A stretch of DNA of 64,000 bases from Thauera sedimentorum (GTDB taxonomy: Bacteria; Pseudomonadota; Gammaproteobacteria; Burkholderiales; Rhodocyclaceae), in contig NZ_JACTAH010000002.1 in assembly GCF_014489115.1 (NCBI RefSeq), forward strand, positions 930,001 through 994,000, in the 5' to 3' direction. Made by a program: the position numbers and the translations under genes. The notes beneath the pieces were generated by a model, which ran no database searches, was not told the origin of the DNA, and saw nothing but the letters and a program-made list of their open reading frames with translations. Of this stretch, positions 52,553-61,713 are shown one piece after another. Within the stretch, counting starts at the first letter, position 1. Every line of letters starts with the position of its first letter.

Positions 52553-52622
52553 GGGCGGCGTGAAGAGTTGGGCGGGGCCCTAAGTGTTGCACGCCCGCCG
52601 GAGCCGGGCAAAGCGCAGCTGA

Positions 52623-52697
52623 TGTAGGAGCGGCCTTGGCCGCGATCCGCACTTTGGGAAACCGGATGTCGCCATCGCGGGCAGGCCCGCGCCCACA
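52623..52697. repeat. REP pair, second arm degenerate
   Basis: Left arm TGTAGGAGCGGCCTTGGCCG (from 52623) faces a diverged right arm ATCGCGGGCAGGCCCGCGCC (from 52674). Lies between the ubiX promoter region and the end of the ligase gene. Confidence 0.7.
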
Positions 52698-52704
52698 ACA
52701 CCCG

Positions 52705-53568
52705 TCAGGGCAGCTCGCGCACTCGCAGGAAACGCGGAAAGCGCGGCAGGCCCTTGGGGGTGAGCTCGCGGTAGCGGTAGGTGACCAGGGTGCCGGGTGC
52801 GGGCGGGGTCCGACGCAAGACGTCGGTGAGTCCGCTGCCGACGCGGAAGCGCCGCCCGTCCGGTGTTTCCACCAGCAGCGAGCCGGTCATGCCGGCCAGC
52901 CGCCCCTTGCCTGGCAGATGGGCGATCACCCGCGCCTCGGCGTCCAGCCAGGGGGTGAGCTTGAGCAGCGCGTCGCTGCGCCCGGCCGTCCACGCTGCGT
53001 CGGCGCGGTGCAGCATCAGCCCTTCGCCGCCGCCGCGCACCACTTCGTCGAACAGCGCCTGCAGGGCGCGGCGGTCGGCCACGCGCCGCTGCGGCACCGC
53101 TTGCACCCAGGGCACGCCGATGCTCGCGGCGATGGCGCGCAGGCCTTCGACCCGCTCGCTGAAGTCGCCTTGCCCGCCCGGCAGTTCGAACAGCATGTAG
53201 CGCACTTCGCGCCACCGCGGATCGTCCGGCGCCTCGCGGCGGATCAGGCCGGAGAGCTCGTCGAAGCGTCGTCGCCCCAGCCACAGCTCGCCGTCCAGCC
53301 GCTGGGCGGGCAAGGCGGCGAGGAACCAGGGCGGGGCGACGATCGGCCGTCCGCTGCGCAGGCGCAGTTGCTGCCCATCCCAGATCGCGCGCACGCCGTC
53401 GAGCTTCTCGCTGACCCAGTAGCCGGCCGGGTCGATAGCCTCGTGGTAGCGCTCGGCGAGCATCACGGCCGGCGGCGTCGCGGCGCCCGTCATGCCTGTC
53501 GCCGGGGCCAGGCAGAAGAGCGCCAGCAGGGTGTGCAGCGCCAGCCGGCGGATGCAGAGGTATCTCAT
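52705..53568 (-). CDS. Exported-type ATP-dependent DNA ligase (LigE-like)
   Basis: A 287-residue minimal ATP-dependent DNA ligase. The start MRYLCIRRLALHT gives a signal peptide (to about 30), as in the periplasmic Lig E group. Adenylation-domain motifs: catalytic Lys55 in SEKLDGVRA, LDGELWLGR, EGLMLHR and LLKLTPW. The C-terminal OB domain ends with YRYRELTPKGLPRFPRFLRVR. Such enzymes are proposed to mend DNA in the periplasm, for instance in biofilm or during uptake (family knowledge). A strong palindrome abuts the start. Confidence 0.88.
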   Translation of the reverse strand: MRYLCIRRLALHTLLALFCLAPATGMTGAATPPAVMLAERYHEAIDPAGYWVSEKLDGVRAIWDGQQLRLRSGRPIVAPPWFLAALPAQRLDGELWLGRRRFDELSGLIRREAPDDPRWREVRYMLFELPGGQGDFSERVEGLRAIAASIGVPWVQAVPQRRVADRRALQALFDEVVRGGGEGLMLHRADAAWTAGRSDALLKLTPWLDAEARVIAHLPGKGRLAGMTGSLLVETPDGRRFRVGSGLTDVLRRTPPAPGTLVTYRYRELTPKGLPRFPRFLRVRELP

Positions 53569-53572
53569 GGTG

Positions 53573-53610
53573 AATGCCGATAACGTCAACACGAAAATGT
53601 TATCGGCATT
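53573..53610. promoter_or_regulatory. 12-base inverted repeat before the ligase gene
   Basis: AATGCCGATAAC (53573-53584) and its exact complement GTTATCGGCATT (53599-53610) are separated by 14 AT-rich bases. The repeat abuts the ligase start (ATG at 53568) and is much AT-richer than its surroundings. It could be an operator over the promoter or a leader hairpin over the ribosome site. Confidence 0.55.
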
Positions 53611-53642
53611 ATCGGCGGGCGGCCAGCGCAGGCCGCGAAGCC

Positions 53643-54278
53643 TTAGCCGAAGGCCGCCGGCACCTCACGTACCACGCTGTCCGGATCGGTCTGCGGCGCG
53701 CCGGCCACCGTGGCCAGCGGCACAACCCCGGCCCACACCGGCCAGTCCATGTCCTCGGCGTCGTCCTTCACGCCCCAGTTGCGGATCTTCACCGAGGCCT
53801 CGGCCAGCGGCAGGCGCAGCACCGTGGTGGCGTTGAGCTCCTTGGCGCTGACCGGGCGCAGCTGTGCCCAGCGCCCGGGGGCGAGCGCCTCGATGAAGGC
53901 GCGCAGTGCCGCTTCCTTGTGTGCGGCATCCTCGACCGCCTCGAAGCGCCCGTAGATCGCCGCCGAGCGGTAGTTCATCGAATGGTGGAAGGCCGAGCGC
54001 GCCATTACCAGGCCGTCGATGCTGGCCACGGTCACGCAGCACTCGCCTTCGGTGAGCGCCTGCAACATGCGCGAGGCGCGCGCGCCGTGGATGCAGAGGT
54101 GGTCGCCCTCGCGCCAGTGTGCGGTGGGCAAGGCGTGCACCGAGCCGTTCCAGTTGAAGGCCACGGTGCATACCCGCGCCGCGTCGACCACGGCGGCGAC
54201 GGTGTCCGCGTCGTAATGGGCGCGGTCGGGCAGGCGGCGGACGCGGGTGCGCGGCGAGGGGGCGGGAAGACGGGTCAT
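53643..54278 (-). CDS. Pyridoxamine 5'-phosphate oxidase-family flavin protein
   Basis: A 211-residue split-barrel FMN-binding protein. The N-terminal AAVVDAARVCTVAFNWNGSVHALPTAHWREGDHLCIHG and GARASRMLQALTEGECCVTVASIDGLVMARSAFHHSMNYRSA elements match the nitroreductase/PNPOx-like family of FMN- or heme-binding proteins next to MocR-type regulators. The substrate is unknown. It is divergent from the regulator gene, a frequent pairing for these regulators. Confidence 0.88.
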   Translation of the reverse strand: MTRLPAPSPRTRVRRLPDRAHYDADTVAAVVDAARVCTVAFNWNGSVHALPTAHWREGDHLCIHGARASRMLQALTEGECCVTVASIDGLVMARSAFHHSMNYRSAAIYGRFEAVEDAAHKEAALRAFIEALAPGRWAQLRPVSAKELNATTVLRLPLAEASVKIRNWGVKDDAEDMDWPVWAGVVPLATVAGAPQTDPDSVVREVPAAFG

Positions 54279-54378
54279 GATGGTGCTCCGGGCTGTGCAT
54301 GTGTTTCAGGTGATGCAAGCCTAGCTGTCCGATGGCACCATCCGTAGTGCCACCATCCAGCAGTTTGATAGAGCCACC

Positions 54379-55881
54379 GTGTCGCCAAAGTGCTCCCCGT
54401 CCGTCACCGCGGTCGTTCCCGAAGATGCCCGGCGGGGCACGCGCGCCGGCGGATTTCACTGGTTGCTGGCCGAACCGCTGCCGGCGGCCTTGCCTCGCCA
54501 GCAGCTGCTCTACCAGCGCCTGCGCGCCGCCATCGTGGATGGACGGCTGGCGCCGGGACTGCGCCTGCCGGCCAGCCGCGCACTGGCCGAGGAACTCGGC
54601 ATCGCGCGCAACACCGTGCTGTTCGCCTACGAGCAACTGGCGGCGGAGGGCTGCCTGGTCGCTGATCGCCACGGCACCCGCGTTGCGACGCTGGCGGGGG
54701 CCGGCAGGTCGCCGGTCAGGGCGGGGGCGGCCAGTCTTCCCGGCCTGGCCCGCCGCGCAGTCGCCGCCCTGCAACCCGAGGCCGGTGCGGATGACGATGC
54801 CGCGCTGCTCGCCCCCGGCCTGCCCGAACTCGGGGCTTTCCCTTTCCGCGCCTGGCGCGCCAGTCTGGAGCGCGCCTGGCGGGCGGCGACCCCGCGCCAG
54901 CTCGGCTACGCGCCGCACGGCGGCGAACCGGCCCTGCGCGCCGCGTTGGCCGAACACCTCACCACCCTGCGCGGCTTCGCGGTGCGTGCGGAGCAGGTGG
55001 TGATCACCGGCGGCACCCAGGCCGGGCTGGACTTGTGCGCCCGCCTGCTGGTCGACGCCGGCGACACCGCCTGGGTGGAGAACCCCGGCTATCCGGCGGC
55101 GCGTACCGCGCTCGGGTTGGCCGGTCTGGTCCTGCATGCGGTGGCGGTGGATGCGGAAGGGCTGGCCCCCGACGCGGCCGACTGGCAGACGCACGCCCCG
55201 CGCCTGATCCTGCTCACGCCCTCGCACCAGTACCCCACCGGGCGGGTCATGTCGCTCGCCCGCCGCCTCGCCGTGCTGGACGGCGCGCGTGCGGCCGGCG
55301 CATGGGTGGTCGAGGACGACTACGACAGCGAGTTCCGCCGCGGCAGCCCGGCCCTGCCCGCGCTCTACGGCCTGCAGCCCGATGCGCCGGTGGTCTACGC
55401 CGGCACCTTCAGCAAGACCCTCTATCCGGGGCTGCGCATCGGTTACCTGGTGGTGCCCGAAGCGCTCGCCGCCGACTTCGTGCGCGCCGCCGGGCAGGCC
55501 ACCCGCCCGGGGCACGGCATCGAACAGGCCGCGCTCGCCGACTTCATCCGTCGCGGCCACTACACCGCCCACCTGCGCCGCATCCGCCGTCGCTACGAGC
55601 GCCGCCAGGCCGCGCTGCGCGACGCGCTGGCCCGCCTGCCCGGCCCGGAACTGGCGATCACCGGCGGCGAGGCCGGGCTGCATCTCACCCTGTGGCTGCC
55701 GCCCGACCTGCCCGACACCGCCATCGCCCGCCGCGCGGCCGCGCTCGGCCTGGGCGTGCGCCCGCTGTCGCGCTACGCCCTGCCGCCGATGGCCTGCAAC
55801 GGGCTGGTGCTGGGCTACGGCAACCTGGACGAAGGCCAGGCGATGGAGGCGGTGCGGCGCCTGCGGTTGGCCATGAGGTGA
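54379..55881 (+). CDS. MocR/PdxR-type regulator (GntR DNA-binding + aminotransferase domain)
   Basis: A 500-residue regulator with a GTG start. A GntR winged helix at about 35-105 (LLYQRLRAAIVDGRLAPGLRLPASRALAEELGIARNTVLFAYEQLAAEG) is fused to a type-I aminotransferase domain. The PLP Lys is at about 346 (FSKTLYPGLRIGYLV) and Asp/Tyr in VVEDDYDSEFR. It probably senses PLP or an amino compound and controls the divergent PNPOx-family gene, as PdxR does for vitamin B6 synthesis (inferred). Confidence 0.9.
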   Translation: MSPKCSPSVTAVVPEDARRGTRAGGFHWLLAEPLPAALPRQQLLYQRLRAAIVDGRLAPGLRLPASRALAEELGIARNTVLFAYEQLAAEGCLVADRHGTRVATLAGAGRSPVRAGAASLPGLARRAVAALQPEAGADDDAALLAPGLPELGAFPFRAWRASLERAWRAATPRQLGYAPHGGEPALRAALAEHLTTLRGFAVRAEQVVITGGTQAGLDLCARLLVDAGDTAWVENPGYPAARTALGLAGLVLHAVAVDAEGLAPDAADWQTHAPRLILLTPSHQYPTGRVMSLARRLAVLDGARAAGAWVVEDDYDSEFRRGSPALPALYGLQPDAPVVYAGTFSKTLYPGLRIGYLVVPEALAADFVRAAGQATRPGHGIEQAALADFIRRGHYTAHLRRIRRRYERRQAALRDALARLPGPELAITGGEAGLHLTLWLPPDLPDTAIARRAAALGLGVRPLSRYALPPMACNGLVLGYGNLDEGQAMEAVRRLRLAMR

Positions 55882-56004
55882 CTCCCGGCTGTCGAAACGC
55901 GGCGAACTCGGCGATATGGTAATGGCAGTTTTCGGGGTTGATCTGCTTCGTTCAGGGATACGACCGTTCGACCGTTGTTTTGCGTTAAGCTACACTACAC
56001 ACAA

Positions 56005-56283
56005 ATGATCAAGAGCTTCCGGCACAAGGGTATCGAGGCCTTCTTCTGCAAGGGCTCGCGGGCGGGAATCCAGCCTCATCACGCGCCGCGGCTTGCCCGT
56101 CAGTTGCGCCAACTGGACTGCGCGCGAGGGGCGGAAGACATGAATCTGCCCGGCTGGCGTCTTCACCCTCTTGCGCATGACCTGAGCGGCCATTGGTCGG
56201 TGTGGGTGAATGGCAACTGGCGCCTCACCTTTGCATTCGATGGCGAGGATGCGGTGCTGGTGGACTACCGCGACTATCACTAG
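56005..56283 (+). CDS. higB: HigB-type toxin (RelE/ParE fold)
   Basis: A 92-residue protein starting MIKSFRHKGIEAFFCKG, the typical HigB opening, with RLARQLRQLDCARGAEDMNLPGWRLHPL and WSVWVNGNWRLTFAFDGEDAVLVDYRDYH. HigB toxins cleave mRNA on the ribosome. The gene precedes its antitoxin by nine bases, the usual HigBA order. An AT-richer 120-base upstream region contains a candidate -10 (TACACT, 55991-55996). Confidence 0.92.
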   Translation: MIKSFRHKGIEAFFCKGSRAGIQPHHAPRLARQLRQLDCARGAEDMNLPGWRLHPLAHDLSGHWSVWVNGNWRLTFAFDGEDAVLVDYRDYH

Positions 56284-56292
56284 GAAATCGAC

Positions 56293-56601
56293 ATGGCACG
56301 CATGTTCAACCCCCCGCATCCCGGAGAGACGCTGCGCGAGGATGTGCTGCCGGCGCTCGGATTGACGGTCACCGAGGCGGCGCAGCAGCTCGGCGTGACG
56401 CGTACCGCGCTGTCGCGCGTGCTGCATGGGCACGCCGGCATCTCGCCGGAGATGGCGCGGCGTATCCAGGCCTGGCTCGGGGTGGATCGCGGCGGGCGTG
56501 CCGAAGTGTGGCTGAGGATGCAGATGGACTACGACCTGTGGATGGCGGAGCAGCGTCCCTTGCCCCCGGTCATGCGCGCGCCGGACCGTGCGACGGGCTG
56601 A
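56293..56601 (+). CDS. higA: HigA-type antitoxin
   Basis: A 102-residue XRE-type DNA-binding antitoxin. It starts MARMFNPPHPGETLREDVLPALG (family hallmark) and has a helix-turn-helix at about 26-48 (TVTEAAQQLGVTRTALSRVLHG). It neutralises HigB and represses the operon. The last 14 bases overlap the next gene. Confidence 0.93.
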   Translation: MARMFNPPHPGETLREDVLPALGLTVTEAAQQLGVTRTALSRVLHGHAGISPEMARRIQAWLGVDRGGRAEVWLRMQMDYDLWMAEQRPLPPVMRAPDRATG

Positions 56602-58408
56602 CGGCGCCGGCAGCGCTGCCGCCCGGCGGCCCGCTGCGGCCGCGTCCCCGCCGCTCTCCGCCTTGCGCGGCCTGTGGCCCTTCCTGCGTCCCTACCGCGC
56701 CCAGTTGCTGCTCGCCTTCGTGCTGCTCAGCGTGGCCTCGGCCACCATCCTGGTGGTGCCGCTGGCCTTTCGCGACCTCATCGACAGCGGCTTCGGCGAT
56801 GGCGTGGCGAACGGCGCCGGCCTGCTCGGCGCGCACACCCTGGACGGCCACTTCATCGCACTTTTCGGCCTCGCGGGCTTCTGGGCGCTGACCGTGGCGG
56901 CGCGCTTCTACACCGTCTCCTGGGTGGGTGAGCGGGTCACCGCCGACCTGCGCAGCGCGGTGTATGCGCGGGTGCTGGGGCAGTCGCCGCAGTTCTTCGA
57001 GACCCTGCAGACCGGCGAGGTGCTGTCGCGCCTGTCGGGCGACACCACGCTGGTGCAGACGGTGGTCGGCAGCTCGCTGTCGATGGGTCTGCGCAGCCTG
57101 TTCCAGAGTGTGGGCGGGATGGTGATGCTGGCGCTCACCAGCTTCCAGCTCTTTGCGCTCAACCTCGGCCTGATGGTGCTGCTCACCCTGCCGATCCTGG
57201 CCATCGGGCGGCGCGTGCGGCGCCTGTCGCGCGAATCGCAGGACCGCATCGCGGACGCCTCAGCACTCGCCGGCGAGATCCTCAACGCCATGCCCACGGT
57301 GCAGGCCTTCACCCAGGAGGCGGCAGAGGCGCGGCGCTTCGCCGAGCGCAGCGAAACCGGCTTCCGCACCGCGATCCGCCGCACCCGCGTGCGCGCGCTG
57401 CTCACCGTGCTGGTGATCACGGCGGTGATGGGCAGCATCCTGTTCGTGCTCTGGGTGGGCGCCCAGCAGGTGCGCGCCGGCAGCCTGAGCGGCGGCGAGC
57501 TGGCCGCCTTCGTGCTGTATGCCGCGCTGGTGGCCGGCGGGGTGGGCACGCTGGCCGAGGTGTGGGGTGACATCATGCGTGCAGGCGGCGCCAGCGAGCG
57601 CCTGCTGGAGCTGCTCCACGCCGCGCCGGCGATCCGCGAGGCGGTTCGCCCGCAGGCGGCGGTCGCGGCGGACCAGGCGGCGCTGCGCTTCGAGGCGGTG
57701 AGCTTCGCCTACCCGGCGCGCCCCGCGCAGCGCGCGCTGGACGACATCGACCTGGACATCGCGCCCGGCGAGCGGGTGGCGCTGGTGGGGCCCTCGGGGG
57801 CGGGCAAGACCACGCTGTTCCAGCTCCTGCTGCGCTACTACGACGTGTCCGCCGGACGCATCCTGATCAACGGCCAGGACGTGCGCGAGCTGGCCCTGCA
57901 CGAACTGCGCGGCGAGATCGCCATCGTGCCGCAGGACCCGGTGATCTTCTCCGCCAGCGCGCTGGAGAACATCCGCTACGGCCGCCCCGCAGCGAGCGAC
58001 GAGGAGGTGTTCGCCGCGGCGCGCGCGGCGGCCGTCGACGAGTTCATCGCCCGCCTGCCGGAAGGCTACGGCACCTTCCTCGGCGAGCGCGGCACGCGGC
58101 TCTCCGGCGGGCAGCGCCAGCGCATCGCCATTGCGCGCGCCATCCTCAAGCGCGCCCGCCTGCTGCTGCTCGACGAAGCCACCAGCGCGCTCGACGCCGA
58201 GTCCGAGATCCTCGTGCAGCGCGGCCTCGCGGCGGCCATGCAGGGGCGCACCACGCTGATCATCGCCCACCGCCTGGCCACCGTGCAGCAGGTCGACCGC
58301 ATCGTGGTGATGGAGCAGGGGCGCATCGTCGAGACCGGCACGTCCACCGACCTGCGCGCGCGCGGCGGCCTCTATGCGCGGCTCGCGGCGCTGCAGCTGT
58401 CGCCCTGA
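56588..58408 (+). CDS. ABC exporter, fused permease-ATPase (MsbA/ABCB type)
   Basis: A 606-residue half-transporter with a GTG start inside the higA 3' end. The N-terminal half has six membrane segments (from about 25 to 320). The ATPase half has Walker A GPSGAGKTT (from about 401), LSGGQRQRIAIARAIL, Walker B LLLLDEATSALD and IIAHRL. The family exports lipids or hydrophobic compounds as homodimers. The overlap with higA means that it may share its promoter. It ends 37 bases into the convergent transporter gene. Confidence 0.9.
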   Translation: MRRADGAGSAAARRPAAAASPPLSALRGLWPFLRPYRAQLLLAFVLLSVASATILVVPLAFRDLIDSGFGDGVANGAGLLGAHTLDGHFIALFGLAGFWALTVAARFYTVSWVGERVTADLRSAVYARVLGQSPQFFETLQTGEVLSRLSGDTTLVQTVVGSSLSMGLRSLFQSVGGMVMLALTSFQLFALNLGLMVLLTLPILAIGRRVRRLSRESQDRIADASALAGEILNAMPTVQAFTQEAAEARRFAERSETGFRTAIRRTRVRALLTVLVITAVMGSILFVLWVGAQQVRAGSLSGGELAAFVLYAALVAGGVGTLAEVWGDIMRAGGASERLLELLHAAPAIREAVRPQAAVAADQAALRFEAVSFAYPARPAQRALDDIDLDIAPGERVALVGPSGAGKTTLFQLLLRYYDVSAGRILINGQDVRELALHELRGEIAIVPQDPVIFSASALENIRYGRPAASDEEVFAAARAAAVDEFIARLPEGYGTFLGERGTRLSGGQRQRIAIARAILKRARLLLLDEATSALDAESEILVQRGLAAAMQGRTTLIIAHRLATVQQVDRIVVMEQGRIVETGTSTDLRARGGLYARLAALQLSP

Positions 58409-59379
58409 ATCCCGGGTTCCGGGCGTCGCCCGTAGCGCTGCGCCAGCACCGCGCAGACCATCAGCTGGATCTGGTGGAACAGCATCAGCGGCAGGATGGC
58501 CGCGCCCACCGCGCCGCCGGCGAAGAGGATCTGCGCCATCGGCACGCCGGTGGCCATGCTCTTCTTGGAGCCGCAGAACACGATGGTGATCTCGTCCTCG
58601 AGCGGGAAGCCCAGCGCGCGGCTGATCGCGCGGGTCGCCCACAGCACCAGCGCGAGCAGGGCGCAGCACAGCACGGTGAGCAGGGCGAGGGCTTGCGGCG
58701 GCACGGTGTGCCACAGGCCGCCGATCACCGCGGCGCTGAAGGCGGTGTACACCACCAGCAGGATGGAGCCCTGGTCCACGTACTTCAGCCAGCGCTGATT
58801 GCCCTGCACCCAGCCGCCGATCACCGGGCGCAGCAAGTGCCCGGCGGCAAAGGGCAGCAGCAGCTGCACGCCGATCTTCAGTACCGCCTCGCCCAGCGGC
58901 ACGCTGCCCGCCTGCGCGCCTATCATCAGGCCGACCAGCAAGGGGGTGAGCAGGATGCCGATCAGGCTGGAGGCCGAGGCGCTGCACACCGCCGCCGGGA
59001 GGTTCCCGCGCGCCATCGCGGTGAACGCGATCGCCGACTGCACCGTGCCCGGCAGCGCGCACAGGTAGAGCATGCCCACCCACAGCTCGCGCCCCAGCAG
59101 GGGCTGCAGCAGCGGCGTGAACGCCAGACCGATCAGCGGGAAGAGCACGAAGGTGCAGCCGAACACCAGCAGGTGCAGGCGCCAGTGCAGGGCGCCGGCG
59201 ACGATGGCCTGGCGCGACAGGCGCGCGCCGTGCAGGAAGAACAGCAGCGCGATCGCCGCCCAGGTGAGGCGCTCGAAGGCGGTGGCCGCGGCGCCGGCGG
59301 CCGGCAGCACGCTGGCGAGCGCAACCACGCCGAGCAGCGCGAGGGTGAAGTTGTCGAAGAGGAGGCGCAGGCGGTGCAT
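58372..59379 (-). CDS. Bile acid:sodium symporter (BASS/SBF) family transporter, YfeH-like
   Basis: A 335-residue inner-membrane protein with about ten segments; start MHRLRLLFDNFTLALLG. It has the family pattern of LFFLHGARLSRQAIVAGALHWRLHL, LYLCALPGTVQSAIAFTAMARGNLPAAVCSASASSLIGILLTPLL and the conserved IVFCGSKKSMATGVPMAQIL. It belongs to the SBF-like bacterial branch; the substrate is unknown. The 3' end overlaps the convergent ABC exporter. An AraC regulator is divergently placed and may control it. Confidence 0.88.
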   Translation of the reverse strand: MHRLRLLFDNFTLALLGVVALASVLPAAGAAATAFERLTWAAIALLFFLHGARLSRQAIVAGALHWRLHLLVFGCTFVLFPLIGLAFTPLLQPLLGRELWVGMLYLCALPGTVQSAIAFTAMARGNLPAAVCSASASSLIGILLTPLLVGLMIGAQAGSVPLGEAVLKIGVQLLLPFAAGHLLRPVIGGWVQGNQRWLKYVDQGSILLVVYTAFSAAVIGGLWHTVPPQALALLTVLCCALLALVLWATRAISRALGFPLEDEITIVFCGSKKSMATGVPMAQILFAGGAVGAAILPLMLFHQIQLMVCAVLAQRYGRRPEPGIQGDSCSAASRA

Positions 59380-59483
59380 GGGATCGAAGGGTTCCGGGTT
59401 GCGAAAGTGGCTTGCCGCGCACCATAGCGGAGCCGGATACTTCCGGCTAACGGCAGAATGACTGCCGATATCGCCAACCGGAC

Positions 59484-60272
59484 ATGAACCCGCCCGTCGC
59501 CCGCCAGCTTGCCGCACTGCGCCGCCTGCCCCGCCCGCTCTACGGCCATGTGGAAGCCCTGCCCAACCAGGTGCTCGGCTTCCGCCACCGCCATCCGTGG
59601 ATCCAGCTCTCCTACGCCAGCCGCGGCGTGGTCGACGTGCGCAGCGCGGCCGGCCGCTTCGTCGCCCCGCCGCAGCGCGCGGTGTGGATCCCTGCGGGCG
59701 TCGAGCACCGCGTGCGCTGCACCGCGGGCACCGAGGTGCGCAGCCTGTACATCGACCCCGCTGCCGCGCCATGGGGCGCGCCCGGCTGCCGGGTGGTCGC
59801 GGTGAGCGCCCTGCTGCGCGAGCTGATCCGTGCCTTCGGCGAGCTGCCGGTGGACTACGACGAGACCGGGCCGGGCGGGCGCCTCGCCGCGGTGCTGCTC
59901 GACCAGCTGGCCGGCGCGCCCGAGGCCGGCGTGGTGCTGCCGATGCCGCAGGACGCCCGCCTGCGCCGCATGTGCACGCGCCTGGAGGCGCAGCCCGATT
60001 CGCGCGAGGGCCTGCGTGAATGGAGCGTGCGCCTGGGCGTCTCCGAGCGCACCCTGGCCCGCCTGCTGCGCGCGCAGACCGGGCTCAGCTTCCGCCTGTG
60101 GCGCCAGCGCCTGCGCCTGCTGAGCGCGCTGCCCGCGCTCGAAGCCGGCGCGCGGGTCACCGACGCGGCGCTGGACTGCGGCTACGAATCGGTGTCGGCC
60201 TTCATCGCCGCCTTCCGCGAACAGTTCGGCGCCTCGCCCGGCGAGTTCTTCGCCGCCCGCGCCGCATCGTGA
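59484..60272 (+). CDS. AraC-family transcriptional regulator
   Basis: A 262-residue regulator. The N-terminal cupin-like domain (about 20-140; HPWIQLSYASRGVVDVRSAAGRFVAPPQRAVWIPAGVEHRV) is followed by two helix-turn-helix motifs at about 170-255 (EWSVRLGVSERTLARLLRAQTGLSFRLWRQRLRLL; VTDAALDCGYESVSAFIAAFREQFGASPGEFF). It is divergent from the BASS transporter by 104 bases, whose expression it probably controls. Confidence 0.92.
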   Translation: MNPPVARQLAALRRLPRPLYGHVEALPNQVLGFRHRHPWIQLSYASRGVVDVRSAAGRFVAPPQRAVWIPAGVEHRVRCTAGTEVRSLYIDPAAAPWGAPGCRVVAVSALLRELIRAFGELPVDYDETGPGGRLAAVLLDQLAGAPEAGVVLPMPQDARLRRMCTRLEAQPDSREGLREWSVRLGVSERTLARLLRAQTGLSFRLWRQRLRLLSALPALEAGARVTDAALDCGYESVSAFIAAFREQFGASPGEFFAARAAS

Positions 60273-60355
60273 GGCATCAAGTGGCCGGGCGAAACGCCGC
60301 GCGTGTCCTACGATGAAGCAACGGAACGGACGGGGCCTGGAGGCCCGGGCGCATC

Positions 60356-61633
60356 ATGGGCGAGTACACAAGCGGGCCGCTGCAGGCGGCCATCGATGCC
60401 ATCTTCCGCGCCGAGGCACGGCGGGTGAAGGCCACGTTGATCCGCCTGCTGGGCGACTTCGATCTCGCCGAGGAGGCCGTGCAGGACGCCTTCCTCGCCG
60501 CGCTCGCGCAGTGGCCACGCGACGGCCTGCCGGCCAACCCGCGCGCCTGGCTGGTGTCGGCCGGGCGCTTCAAGGCCATAGACCGCTTGCGCCGGCGTGC
60601 GCGCTTCGACACCTCGCTCGCCGAACTGGCCTGGCGCCTGGAAGAGGGTGTGGATGAAGCGGAGGCCGCGACCACCGCCGAGGAGCCGGCCGACGACCGC
60701 CTGCGGCTGATCTTCGTGTGCTGCCACCCGGCGCTGCCGCGCGAGGCGCGTGTGGCGCTGACCCTGCGCGAGGTGTGCGGGCTGACCACCGAGGCCATCG
60801 CCGCGGCCTTCCTCACCGCCACGCCGACCGTGGCGCAGCGTATCGTGCGCGCCAAGAACCGCATCCGCGAGTTGCGCCTGCCCTACGCGGTGCCCGCGCG
60901 CGGGGACTTGCCGGAGCGCCTGGATGCGGTGCTGCAGGTCATCTACCTGGTGTTCAACGAAGGCTACTTCGCCTCCGCGGGCGATGCGCTGACCCGCGCC
61001 GAACTGTCCGCCGAGGCGATCCGCCTGGGCCGCCTGCTCGCCGAACTGCTGCCGGAGGCCGAAGTGCGCGGTCTGCTCGCGCTGATGCTGCTCACCGAGG
61101 CGCGCCGCCCGGCGCGCACCACGCCCGCGGGCGAACCGGTGCTGCTCGCCGAGCAGGACCGCAGGCGCTGGGACGCCGCCTCGATCGCCGAAGGCTGCCG
61201 GCTGGTCGAGGACGTGTTGCGCGGCGGACGCTTCGGCCCCTACACGCTGCAGGCGGCGATCGCCGCGGTGCATGCCGAGGCGGCCTGCGCGGCCGACACC
61301 GACTGGGCGCAGATCGTCGGCCTGTACGACGCCCTGCTGCGTCTGGCGCCCTCGCCGGTGGTGGAGTTGAACCGCGCGGTGGCGGTGGCCATGCGCGACG
61401 GCGCGGGCGCTGGCCTGGCGCTGGTCGATGCGCTGCTGGCGCGCGGCGAACTGGGCGCCTACGGCCCGGCGCATTCGGCGCGCGCCGAACTGTGCCGCCG
61501 GCTCGGGCGTACCGACGAGGCCTGCGCGGCCTACCACCGTGCGTTGAACCTGTCGCGCCAGCAGCCCGAGCGCCGTTTCCTCGCCCGCCGCCTGCGGGTG
61601 CTGGAGGGCAGCGAGCCGCCGGACGGAGACTGA
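60356..61633 (+). CDS. ECF sigma factor of the ECF42 type (DUF6596)
   Basis: A 425-residue sigma factor with a long C-terminal extension. Region 2 is at about 10-80 (AIFRAEARRVKATLIRLLGDFDLAEEAVQDAFLAAL) and region 4 at about 118-175 (HPALPREARVALTLREVCGLTTEAIAAAFL). The DUF6596/TPR-like part (about 185-425; LPERLDAVLQVIYLVFNEGYFAS…ELNRAVAVAMRDGAG) takes the place of an anti-sigma factor in this group. The next gene encodes a DGPF protein, the standard genomic partner of ECF42. It probably controls the three small genes that follow (family knowledge plus context). Confidence 0.93.
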   Translation: MGEYTSGPLQAAIDAIFRAEARRVKATLIRLLGDFDLAEEAVQDAFLAALAQWPRDGLPANPRAWLVSAGRFKAIDRLRRRARFDTSLAELAWRLEEGVDEAEAATTAEEPADDRLRLIFVCCHPALPREARVALTLREVCGLTTEAIAAAFLTATPTVAQRIVRAKNRIRELRLPYAVPARGDLPERLDAVLQVIYLVFNEGYFASAGDALTRAELSAEAIRLGRLLAELLPEAEVRGLLALMLLTEARRPARTTPAGEPVLLAEQDRRRWDAASIAEGCRLVEDVLRGGRFGPYTLQAAIAAVHAEAACAADTDWAQIVGLYDALLRLAPSPVVELNRAVAVAMRDGAGAGLALVDALLARGELGAYGPAHSARAELCRRLGRTDEACAAYHRALNLSRQQPERRFLARRLRVLEGSEPPDGD

Positions 61634-61713
61634 GGACGTCGTGCGCGGCGCAGTGTCGAAATCGCGACCGCGCCGACGACCATGGGTGTCAGCCACCCCA
61701 CCCGGAGGATTCC

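Noticed and set aside
30904..52697. Repeated palindromes considered as a CRISPR array
   Set aside because: The copies are far apart, are single palindromic pairs and have no regular spacers or cas genes nearby; they fit REP elements.
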